A stretch of 33,769 nt of DNA from Deltaproteobacteria bacterium (GTDB taxonomy: Bacteria > Desulfobacterota > Desulfarculia > Adiutricales > Adiutricaceae). The stretch spans positions 1 through 33,769 of the forward strand of contig JAISZC010000227.1 in assembly GCA_031269485.1 (NCBI GenBank), in the 5' to 3' direction. The notes under the pieces were generated by a model, which was not told the origin of the DNA, did no database searches, and saw only the letters and a program-made list of their open reading frames with translations. How positions within the stretch are numbered: position 1 is the stretch's first letter; each line of letters starts with the position of its first letter. Shown piece by piece: positions 18,831 through 27,134 of the stretch. The position numbers and the translations under genes are program-made.

Positions 18831-20210
18831 TCAGCCGTTGAAGCCTTCCAGCCAGTCTTTGAAGCCCAACGCCTTGAGCTTCTTGTAAAGGCTGGTCCGG
18901 TCCAGGCCGACGGCCTCGGCGGTCTGGGTCATGCTTTCGCCGTGGACTTGCAGCTGGGAGCGAAAATAAAGGCGCTCGAACTCGGCCTTGGCCTCGCGGT
19001 ACGGGAGAGACATGTATTCGGGGCCGACGCAGGCCGCGGCCGCTTCCGGCTCGTCGCGCGGTTCGGCGTGGTCGCGATCGATGACCGGGCCCGGGGTGGT
19101 GATGGCCAGGCGCTCGATGGTGTTTTTGAGCTCCCGGACGTTGCCGGGCCAGGGCCGGTTTCGCAGACGGCCCAAAAAGTCCGGATCGAGCTTTTTGGGG
19201 CCCAAGTTGTTGACCGTCAGGCAATCGTCCAAAAATTTTTCGGCCAGCTCCGGGATGTCTTCGGTCCGCTCGCGCAGCGGCGGCACCCGCACGCTGACGA
19301 CGTTGAGGCGGTAATAAAGATCGTTGCGGAAGCGTCCGCTCCCGATTTCGACCAAAAGGTCCTTGTTGGTGGCGGCGATGATGCGCACGTCCACGCTGAC
19401 GGTCTTGGTTCCGCCGACCCGCTCGAATTTTTGCTCTTGGATGATCCGCAAAATCTTGGCCTGGGTTTTGAGGCTCATGTCGGCGATCTCGTCCAAAAAC
19501 AGCGTCGAGCGGTTGGCCATGTCGAAGCGGCCCTGCCGGCGGTTGGAAGCCCCGGTGAAGGCTCCCTTCTCGTGCCCGAACAGCTCGCTTTCCACCAGCT
19601 CCTCAGGAATGGCCGCGCAGTTGAGCTCGATCATGGGCTTGTCGGCGCGCTGCGAGAGGCTGTGGATGGTGTGGGCCACCAGCTCCTTGCCCACGCCGTT
19701 TTCGCCGCAGATCAGCACCGAGGCCGGGGTGCGGGCCACCATCTCGACGGTTTTCATCAGCTCGACCATGGCCCGGCTGCGTCCAATCATCAGCTGCGGC
19801 CGGGAGCCGCGGGTTTTGAGGATTTGGTTTTCCGTCTCCAAGCGCCGAAAGCTCAGCGCCCGCTGGACCGACAGCAGGATCTTGTCGGCCGACAGCGGCT
19901 TTTCGATGAAGTCGTAGGCCCCGTTCTTGACGGCCTTGACCGCGGTCTCGACGTTGCCGTGACCTGAGACGACGATCACCGGCACCTGGGGAAATTCTTC
20001 CTTGATGCGCCCGAGCACCTCAAAGCCGTGCTCGGCGCCGCCCATCCACAGGTCGAGCACCACCAGGCTGGGCGCCGACACGTCAAGGCGCTCCAGGGCC
20101 TCCGGCGCGGAGGAGGCCTGGGAGACCAAATAGCCCTCGTCGGCCAGCAGGCCGCCTAGGGTCAGCCGGATGTCCTTTTCGTCGTCGACGACCAGTATTG
20201 TCTCGACCAT
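18831..20210 (-). CDS. Sigma54-dependent response regulator, NtrX/NtrC type (REC-AAA+-Fis HTH)
   Basis: ILVVDDEKDIR; GENGVGKELVA; GAFTGA; LFLDEIADM; C-terminal MTQTAEAVGLDRTSLYKKLKALGF. Confidence 0.95.
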   Translation of the reverse strand: MVETILVVDDEKDIRLTLGGLLADEGYLVSQASSAPEALERLDVSAPSLVVLDLWMGGAEHGFEVLGRIKEEFPQVPVIVVSGHGNVETAVKAVKNGAYDFIEKPLSADKILLSVQRALSFRRLETENQILKTRGSRPQLMIGRSRAMVELMKTVEMVARTPASVLICGENGVGKELVAHTIHSLSQRADKPMIELNCAAIPEELVESELFGHEKGAFTGASNRRQGRFDMANRSTLFLDEIADMSLKTQAKILRIIQEQKFERVGGTKTVSVDVRIIAATNKDLLVEIGSGRFRNDLYYRLNVVSVRVPPLRERTEDIPELAEKFLDDCLTVNNLGPKKLDPDFLGRLRNRPWPGNVRELKNTIERLAITTPGPVIDRDHAEPRDEPEAAAACVGPEYMSLPYREAKAEFERLYFRSQLQVHGESMTQTAEAVGLDRTSLYKKLKALGFKDWLEGFNG

Positions 20211-20221
20211 GGGGCGTCCCG

Positions 20222-20695
20222 TCAAGGCCGGGCCGGAGGGCCGGGCTCAAGGTCCAGGGTCATCAGGACGGCGTCGGTGCCGTCGGCGTAGTAGCGGCGG
20301 CGCAGGCCCGTGCGCCGAAAACCCAAGGAGCGGTAGAGCCTCAGGGCGGGCACGTTGACGGCGCTGGCCTCCAGCCGCATCGAGACGACGTCGGCCCGGC
20401 GGCACAGGGTCAGCCAGCTCTCCAGCAGCCGACGGGCCAGGCCGCGGCCCTGGAGGTCGGGGCGCACGGCCAGGCTCAGCAGATAACCCTCCGGCGGCAG
20501 CAGCCAGCTGAAGCACTGGGCGGTCAGCCGTCGGTCCTGGTAGAGGCCCAAAATCACCGCATAAGGGCGCTCGAATTCGGCCAGGAAGTTGTCGAGCGTC
20601 CAGGGCTGGCTGAAGCACAGCCGTTCAATTTCCAAGACTTGGTCGAGGTCGTCTATGGGGATGCGGGTCAGTTCCAAATCACGTTTAGGAAGCAT
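20222..20695 (-). CDS. rimI: Ribosomal protein alanine N-acetyltransferase RimI
   Basis: GNAT signature GYLLSLAVRPDLQGRGLARRLLESWL and RLEASAVNVPALRLYRSLGFRRTGLRRRYYADGTDAVLMTL. Confidence 0.9.
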   Translation of the reverse strand: MLPKRDLELTRIPIDDLDQVLEIERLCFSQPWTLDNFLAEFERPYAVILGLYQDRRLTAQCFSWLLPPEGYLLSLAVRPDLQGRGLARRLLESWLTLCRRADVVSMRLEASAVNVPALRLYRSLGFRRTGLRRRYYADGTDAVLMTLDLEPGPPARP

Positions 20696-21196
20696 TTTTT
20701 AGAAATGGCGCAAAAGTTAAACAATTAGAGACTATAAATTATATTTAATTTTTTATTATTTTGTTATTTATAGGCGCTTATAAATTTGTTCCAATTCGTC
20801 TGACGTGGGTTAAAAATTTTTAATAAAATTTCGTTAGAGATTCCTTGGCTTGGTGTCCGAGAATAAATAGTAGTTTATTAAAAAATTATATTCAATAGGT
20901 TTTTGCAATATGATTTTTAAAATTCATATATTTGCTAAAATAACAACGGGCTATTTAGTCGTCTTGGTAATTTATTTAAGTAAATGTCTAAAATTTGATA
21001 TAATAAGGCTAATCAATTTAGCATGAGTGCGGCTAGGACTTGAAATTTTTGCCGACGGTTGAGGGGCTTATCGCCAATCGATTCGAGCCAGCTCTCCATG
21101 GCGGTTAATTTGACCGTTTTAAGCCTGCAGACCGGCGGCGTTCTTTTGGGTCACGGGGCGGCGCGCGTTCCTCGACAAATTGCTTAGGCCGAAATG

Positions 21197-21904
21197 TCAA
21201 AGCGCCTGGAAGACGCAGCAGGCCGTCATCAGCGCGGCGAAGGCGAGCAAGCGTCGGCCGTGGAGGTTTTCGGCCAGCACGGTCAGCCCGGCCAAAGGCG
21301 CGAAAGGCTCGAATTTGGCCAGCGCCGCCCAGGCCGCGGCCGGCAGGCCCGCCTCGGCCAGCTTCAGCAAGCCCGCGAGCGCGGCTGCCGAGACGGCCAA
21401 AAAAACCAGGCTGGCGGCCAAGGTGACCAAAAGGCCTCTGAGATTGTACCACAACAGGGGCGGGCTGGCGCCCTCGAGCAGCTCGGCTTCCAGCCGGGCG
21501 ACCATCCGGGTCGAGCGGGCCCGGGCCAGGCGCTCGACGTTGACGGCCAGATGGGCCAAGGGCGGCACGGCCGCGAAGAGCAGCGTCAGCGAGCCTGGCG
21601 TCGGGCGGCCGGCGGCCAGGGCGGCGTCGGGCCCGGTCGCCGGCGAGGCCGCCAAGCCCCAGGCCAGCAGGGCCGCCGAGACGGCCAAGCCGCCGTTGGG
21701 GACAATGAAGCCGCCCAAGGGCGGCCTGGCCAGCCACAGCAGCTCCGCCCACAGGCCCAGCGTCAGGCCGGCCTGGGGCTGGGCCGTGGCCCAGCCGATC
21801 AGAAAGCCCGTGGCGAGGGGGCGGGCCAGCATGTTGTGGCCGAAGGACTGCCGGTCCAGATTGAGCAGCGAGGCCGCCAAAAGGCCCCACAGAATCGGCG
21901 GCAT
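21197..21904 (-). CDS. PTS system mannose/fructose/sorbose family IIC component
   Basis: MPPILWGLLAASLLNLDRQSFGHNMLARPLATGFLIGWATAQPQAGLTLGLWAELLWL: EIIC-Man N-terminal pattern; internal ATG chosen. Confidence 0.85.
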   Translation of the reverse strand: MPPILWGLLAASLLNLDRQSFGHNMLARPLATGFLIGWATAQPQAGLTLGLWAELLWLARPPLGGFIVPNGGLAVSAALLAWGLAASPATGPDAALAAGRPTPGSLTLLFAAVPPLAHLAVNVERLARARSTRMVARLEAELLEGASPPLLWYNLRGLLVTLAASLVFLAVSAAALAGLLKLAEAGLPAAAWAALAKFEPFAPLAGLTVLAENLHGRRLLAFAALMTACCVFQAL

Positions 21905-21912
21905 GACGTGGC

Positions 21913-22428
21913 CTAGGCGGTCCGAGGGCGTCCGCCGGAGGGCGTCAAGTCCGCGGGGCAGAAGGGGATCGGCCGATCGCCCGGCACGGATTGAAAAAAC
22001 AAATTGAGGCCCGCGCGGGCCAGCGAGTCGAGAATGGCCAAATCCGAGCTGCTGGCGAAGAAGCAGCTCGACAGCTTGCGGCACTCGGCGTTGGGCTGGC
22101 AGGCCTGGTTGCCCAGATTGAGGTTCTCCAGCCGGAGGCCTTGGTCAAGGGCCGCCTTGACGGCGGACAGGTCGCCGAAGAGCAGCAGCAGCCGTCGGTT
22201 GGCGTGGGGCCGGCTTTGGAGGATTTTCGGCAAATCGGCGGGCGCGGCGAAGCACGTCTGCCGGACTTGAGGCGGGACGGCGGCCGTCAGGATGCTTTGG
22301 GTCAGCGCGTCGGACAAGACGTCCTCGTCGACGACGATGATCTCCTCGATGCCGAGGTGGGGGACCCAAGCGGCGATCACCTGTCCGTGGATGAGCTTTT
22401 GATCCACCCTGGCCATGGTCAACGTCAT
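21913..22428 (-). CDS. PTS system mannose/fructose/sorbose family IIB component
   Basis: MARVDQKLIHGQVIAAWVPHLGIEEIIVVDEDV with active-site His in LIHGQV. Confidence 0.92.
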   Translation of the reverse strand: MTLTMARVDQKLIHGQVIAAWVPHLGIEEIIVVDEDVLSDALTQSILTAAVPPQVRQTCFAAPADLPKILQSRPHANRRLLLLFGDLSAVKAALDQGLRLENLNLGNQACQPNAECRKLSSCFFASSSDLAILDSLARAGLNLFFQSVPGDRPIPFCPADLTPSGGRPRTA

Positions 22429-22501
22429 GACGCCGCCTCGCCGGCCGGAACCGGGCGGCCCCAGGCGCGGCCGCCGAGGCCGCAGTGAACGTCTTCCGCG
22501 G

Positions 22502-22915
22502 TCATGAGCCGCGCCGGCCGAGCAGATCGCCGGCCATGTTGATGGCCTTGCGGGCCTGATCGCGGGTGTCGAGGGCCAAGTCATGCAAGGTCATGTCGGG
22601 CTTCTCCCGCTGCTGAAAAGCCCTCAGGAGCATCGGCAGGCTGGCCCCGGTCAGCACCTCGACCCGGCCTTCCTCCAAAAACGACAGGCTCACGTTGGAG
22701 GGGGTGCCGCCGAACATGTCGGTGAGGATCAGCACGCCCTGGCCGCTCTCCTGGGACTGGATGGCTCGGCCGATGAGGTCGCGCAGGTGGTCAGGGTTCT
22801 GGTTGAGCTCGATCGCGACGGTCCGGCAACGGGCTTGGCCGCCGACGATGAGTTCGGCGGTCTTGTGCAGTTCGGCGCCCAGCTGGCCGTGCGTGACGAT
22901 GACGATGCCTATCAC
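22502..22915 (-). CDS. PTS system mannose-type IIA component
   Basis: MIGIVIVTHGQLG (active-site His) and LTDMFGGTPSNVSL. Confidence 0.93.
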   Translation of the reverse strand: MIGIVIVTHGQLGAELHKTAELIVGGQARCRTVAIELNQNPDHLRDLIGRAIQSQESGQGVLILTDMFGGTPSNVSLSFLEEGRVEVLTGASLPMLLRAFQQREKPDMTLHDLALDTRDQARKAINMAGDLLGRRGS

Positions 22916-23042
22916 GTGAACCTCGAAAAAGCGTTGTCGCAGCCGGCCGAAAAGCCGCTGCGGCGCGACGGTCTAGGGTGGGGCTCAAGCCGGCCGGCCG
23001 GCGCGAGCCGGAAAAACGGCGTTTTTCAGCCGATTAGTTCGG

Positions 23043-23072
23043 ATTATACCACGGAACGCGACGAGGCGCCAA
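23043..23072 (-). promoter_or_regulatory. Putative extended -10 promoter for the IIA-IIB-IIC genes
   Basis: Minus strand TTGGCG-N18-TATAAT with TGG before the -10, upstream of the IIA start at 22915. Confidence 0.55.
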
Positions 23073-23193
23073 AATTTTTAAGATGGTTTTCGAGGCTAGA
23101 GGCGGGCTTTGGAGGGGACGGCGGCGGACGTCGGACCCGCGGCCCATTGGGGGGCGCGGTTGGCCGGCCAGCGGCGAAATAGGAGGCGTCGTG

Positions 23194-24066
23194 TTAGAGG
23201 ATATCGCGGTGGCGCAGCATCAGACTGCCGCTAAAGCAGTCTTTGAGGCGATCCCAAAGGTAGCCGGCCACGGCCACGCTGCGATGTTGGCCGCCGGTGC
23301 AGCCAATCGCGATTGTCAAATATGATTTGCCTTCTTTTTGGTAAAGAGGTAACAAAAAAATGAGTAAATCGAGAAGTTTTTCCAGAAAAACGGTGGTTTC
23401 CTTAAAATTGAGCAAATAATCCAAAATACGCTCGTCACGTCCGTCGAGAGGCCTTAATTTTTCCACGTAGAAGGGATTGGGCAAAAAGCGGACGTCGAGC
23501 ATCAGATCCGCCTCGGGCGGCAGGCCTTTTTTGAAGCCGAACGAGAGGACCTCCACCGCCAGGTTGCGGCGGTTGTGGACCTGAACGAAGCGTTCCAACA
23601 CCACCTCCCGGAGCACCGGGGCGGTGAGGTCGGAGGTGTCGATGATCAGATCGGCGATGTCCCGCAAGGGGGCCAGCCGCTCCCGCTCGAGGCGGATGGC
23701 CGAAAGGATCCCGCCGTCAGGGGCCAGCGGATGGGGGCGCCGGGTTTCGGAGAAACGCTTGACCAAAACCTGGTCTTGGGCTTCCAAAAAAACCAGCCGC
23801 AGCTCGTAGCCCAGCTCCCTGGTCTGGGCGAAGGCCTCGGGGTAGTGCTGCATCAAGGCCGATTCGCGGGCGTCCATGCCCACGGCCAGCCGGATGAAAT
23901 CCTCGCTCTCCTTGCGGAGGGCCAGCAATTTGGCCAAAAGCTGGACCGGCAGGTTGTCGATGGCCAGAAAGCCGTTGTCCTCCAAGGCCTTGAGGGCCGA
24001 ACTCTTGCCTGAGCCGGACAGGCCCGTGACGATGATTATCAAGCCGGGTTTGTGGGCGTCGGCCAT
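23194..24066 (-). CDS. rapZ: RNase adapter protein RapZ
   Basis: IIVTGLSGSGKSSALKALEDNGFLAIDNLPVQLL; LSFGFKKGLPPEADLMLDVRFLPNPFY; LTIAIGCTGGQHRSVAVA. Confidence 0.97.
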   Translation of the reverse strand: MADAHKPGLIIIVTGLSGSGKSSALKALEDNGFLAIDNLPVQLLAKLLALRKESEDFIRLAVGMDARESALMQHYPEAFAQTRELGYELRLVFLEAQDQVLVKRFSETRRPHPLAPDGGILSAIRLERERLAPLRDIADLIIDTSDLTAPVLREVVLERFVQVHNRRNLAVEVLSFGFKKGLPPEADLMLDVRFLPNPFYVEKLRPLDGRDERILDYLLNFKETTVFLEKLLDLLIFLLPLYQKEGKSYLTIAIGCTGGQHRSVAVAGYLWDRLKDCFSGSLMLRHRDIL

Positions 24067-24175
24067 GTTTTCCCGTCCTCAGGCGATCCGGTCTCGCGCG
24101 CCGGCCGGCGAGGGTCGGGGCGAGGCGGCCGCTCCGCCGCGGTTTATTTTTGCGGGCCAATTGTCTTTTTATGGT

Positions 24176-24232
24176 TTTACGTCAAAAAAATAACCCTTTT
24201 AAATATATAATAGCAAAATTTACGTCAAAAAA
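24176..24232. repeat. Two direct copies of TTTACGTCAAAAAA, 43 bp apart
   Basis: 24176-24189 and 24219-24232; minus-strand reading gives two TTTTTTGACGTAAA boxes containing a -35-like TTGACG upstream of rapZ. Confidence 0.7.
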
Positions 24233-24538
24233 TTTATTAGTTAATTGTTATGTTGGAGAGGAAAATTCATTAAAATTAGATGGCCGTTTGGTTAAACTTA
24301 GGTCAATGAAAAGCGGTTGGGGCATAAAGTCGGCTGGGGCCGCCTCATGGGGTCAGAATAAATTTTACAAGCCGGGGCCGCGAAAAGCAAGAGCCGCGCC
24401 GGACGAAAAATTGGCCCGGCCAGCGGGCCGCCGCCGAAGACGCGCGAGGGCCGGGGCGCTTGAGGCGGCCGGACGGCGGCTTTTTTCGGGGCTCAAGGCG
24501 GGCGGGAAGACGGGCTCGCCCGCGGGCGAGCTGAGGGC

Positions 24539-25018
24539 TCAAGAGGCGGACGCAGGCTCTTCGCCGGCCAGCAGCAGAAAAACGTCGAGAAAGCTTTGAC
24601 AGTCCGGCGCCGTCAGCAGCGCGGAGACGTTTTCCGGGGCCTTCCAAATGCGTCCCAGCGCGGACAGCACTTTCAAATGCTCGGGCGACGGTCGTTGAGG
24701 GCTCAGCAGCAGGGCCAAGAGGCGCACCGGCCGGCCGTCGGGGCTGTCGAAATCGAGATTGAGGCCCGAGGCGGTGCGGGCCAAAAATAGGGCGGCCTCG
24801 CCGAGCATGGGCGTCTTGCCGTGCGGCAGGGCCACGCCGCCCCCCAAGGCGGTGGAGCCCAGCTGCTCGCGGCCGAGCACCACGTCGGCGACGGCCGAAG
24901 GGTCCAGGCCCAGCCGTTCGGCGGCGAAGCGGCTGAGCTCGACGATGGCCTGCTGCTTGTCCTCCGGCGCGAAGTCCAGCCACACCGATTCGAGGCTTAA
25001 TATTTTGCCGAGATCCAT
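24539..25018 (-). CDS. ptsN: PTS IIA nitrogen-type regulatory protein
   Basis: VVLGREQLGSTALGGGVALPHGKTPML, active-site His in ALPHGK. Confidence 0.9.
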   Translation of the reverse strand: MDLGKILSLESVWLDFAPEDKQQAIVELSRFAAERLGLDPSAVADVVLGREQLGSTALGGGVALPHGKTPMLGEAALFLARTASGLNLDFDSPDGRPVRLLALLLSPQRPSPEHLKVLSALGRIWKAPENVSALLTAPDCQSFLDVFLLLAGEEPASAS

Positions 25019-25158
25019 GCCGCGCCCACTTTTTGCGCCCCGGGGGCGGTTGTCGGCGGCCCGGCGGCCGTCGTCCCAGGAGACGCGCCGGACTGGGCCG
25101 ACGCGTCCCCGGTTCGAAAGGCGTCAAGCCCCTTTCGAGGCGGCGGCCGCGTGGTCTG

Positions 25159-25704
25159 TCAGCCGCGCAGCTTCAGCAGCTCCAGCGCGCCCGAGGCGTT
25201 TTGGTGCAGCAGCCGCAGGCCGCCGTCCTCGCGGTCGAGGTAGACCACGAAGGGGTTGACGCTGTGGGCCAAGATCTCGGCGGCCTCGTCGAGGGCCATC
25301 CGGACGAGGCTCACCTCCCGAACTCGATCGGCGGTCACGACGTCGCCCTCGTCGGCGAGCGACGGGCGGGGGCTCTGCCCGTTGCCGCCCGAGGTTTTTT
25401 TGGAGGCCGCGGTCTTGCCGTGGCCCTTGAGCTTTTCCCGATGGCGCTTGATTTGCTTTTCCAGCTTGTCGACCACCAGGTCGAGAGCCGAGTACATGTC
25501 CTCGGTTTGCTCCTCGGCCTTGATTTTCAGGCCGTCCGATGCTATGACGACTTCTGCGATATGCCTGAACTTTTCCACGGTGAAGATGACGTCGGCGTCC
25601 AGCACCGAGTCGAGATATTTTTCCAGTCTGGCCAGCTTGTCGCGTCCGTACTCCTTGAGGTGATCGGAAGGCTCCATGTGCCTGAATGTCACCGAATACT
25701 GCAT
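25159..25704 (-). CDS. hpf: Ribosome hibernation promoting factor, long form
   Basis: MQYSVTFRHMEPSDHLKEYGRDKLARLEKY; MYSALDLVVDKLEKQIKRHREKLKGH; C-terminal MALDEAAEILAHSVNPFVVYLDREDGGLRLLHQNASG. Confidence 0.94.
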   Translation of the reverse strand: MQYSVTFRHMEPSDHLKEYGRDKLARLEKYLDSVLDADVIFTVEKFRHIAEVVIASDGLKIKAEEQTEDMYSALDLVVDKLEKQIKRHREKLKGHGKTAASKKTSGGNGQSPRPSLADEGDVVTADRVREVSLVRMALDEAAEILAHSVNPFVVYLDREDGGLRLLHQNASGALELLKLRG

Positions 25705-25865
25705 AGGCTTCTCCTGGCGACTAAGGTTGGCGCCGCTCGCGCCTGGGCCGCCGGCGAGGGCGGCCGAAAGCGTCCGGGCCCGGCGGCTGAAAAGTTGTCG
25801 GCTGCCCTCTCGGGGGCCTGAGGCGTCGGCGGCTGGGGGCGGCGAATTAACCGCGTCATTATTAA

Positions 25866-25894
25866 AATATAACGTTTTTTTGCCTTGATGTCAA
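25866..25894 (-). promoter_or_regulatory. Putative sigma70 promoter for hpf
   Basis: Minus strand TTGACA-N17-TATATT. Confidence 0.65.
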
Positions 25895-26077
25895 AAAAAG
25901 CCAGGCAAGCAAGAGGCCGGCTCGAGCGCCGAACGTCGCTGGAGGACGGGACGCGTTCGCCCGCCGGGCCAAGCAATCTGGCGGCCGGACTGTCGGCCCG
26001 CCGCCGGGTCGGCAGGCTGGCGGCTCGGCGGCGCCGCCAGGGCCGGAGCGACGGCGGGGGCGGCCAAGCGGAAAAAT

Positions 26078-26107
26078 TTGACATATTGGGGGCAACGGTT
26101 TTATTAT
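26078..26107 (+). promoter_or_regulatory. Putative sigma70 promoter for the DUF1178 gene
   Basis: TTGACA (26078-26083), N18, TATTAT (26102-26107), 61 bp before the ATG. Confidence 0.65.
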
Positions 26108-26167
26108 GATTTCGGGCAGGTTCTCTGCAGGTCGCTGGTCGGGGCGTCCCCGGGGCGCGGGAGCACT

Positions 26168-26626
26168 ATGGTTGTTTTCGATATTTTGTGTCTAAATGGG
26201 CACCAATTTGAAGGTTGGTTCGCTAGTTTGGCTGATTTAGAAAATCAAATCGCCAGCAAGCTAATGGTATGCCCAATTTGTGGAGGAGATCAAGTTACAA
26301 AACTTCCTTCTACCTTTGGAATGGTTAAAAGTCGACCGAACGTCGCTTTATCGCAAGAAACCACTCAACCAAATAATCCAAATACTGAACAAGAAAAAAT
26401 AACTGTGGCTTTTAACCGACTTAAGGATTTTTCTGAAAGATTAGAGAATGAATTTTATGATGTAGGTCCTAATTTTGCGGATGAAGCTATTAAAATGCAC
26501 TATGGCGTTAGCCCCAGACGTAATATTCGCGGCATGTCGACTTTTACCGAAGAAAAACTTCTGAAAAAAGAAGGCATAGATTTTTTTAAAGTCCCCATGT
26601 TGGTCCGCAAGAGCACGGCCAATTGA
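26168..26626 (+). CDS. DUF1178 family protein
   Basis: MVVFDILCLNGHQFEGWFAS...LMVCPICGG...GVSPRRNIRGMSTFTEEKLLKKEGIDFFKVPM; visibly more AT-rich than neighbours. Confidence 0.88.
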   Translation: MVVFDILCLNGHQFEGWFASLADLENQIASKLMVCPICGGDQVTKLPSTFGMVKSRPNVALSQETTQPNNPNTEQEKITVAFNRLKDFSERLENEFYDVGPNFADEAIKMHYGVSPRRNIRGMSTFTEEKLLKKEGIDFFKVPMLVRKSTAN

Positions 26627-26772
26627 AGAACGAACTCCGAGCCAGCTGAAAAACTCTGATCAGGGCCGAAGCCGGCCAGGTTTGACGGCTAGGGATTATT
26701 TGGCCTGTCATGCTGAAAAGCGGGTTTTTGCTCCAAGTCAACTTCGCCGCCGCCTTGGCCGCCCGTGGCCGG

Positions 26773-26801
26773 GCGCCCTGCGGGCGCGGCCCGCAGGGCG
26801 C
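26773..26801. repeat. Perfect 13-bp inverted repeat with 3-nt loop
   Basis: GCGCCCTGCGGGC-GCG-GCCCGCAGGGCGC. Confidence 0.85.
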
Positions 26802-27134
26802 AGACTTACTTAACCAGCCAACAGGAACTGCGGAAGTCGACTCCTTTATGGGCGTGCGGGCTTTCTGCGGTCTGAACTTGGGGAGGGGGGTGCGGCGGCC
26901 AATTTGCTGACCTTTTTCGGGCTCGGTCGTCGACGTCCGCCCAGTTTTCGACGTCGCCGGCCAATTTCTCAGCTCGGACATTAGCGCTGGCCCGGACTTT
27001 CGGTCGCCGCGCCGCTAGCTGCAGGTTTTTTGTCAAACGCAAAAGCCTTGGTCCACTTTAAATATAGCTAATTGTGCAAATAATTTGCATTTTTATGAGG
27101 GCCTTTGCTGTTGATTATTTTTCGGTGACACCAA

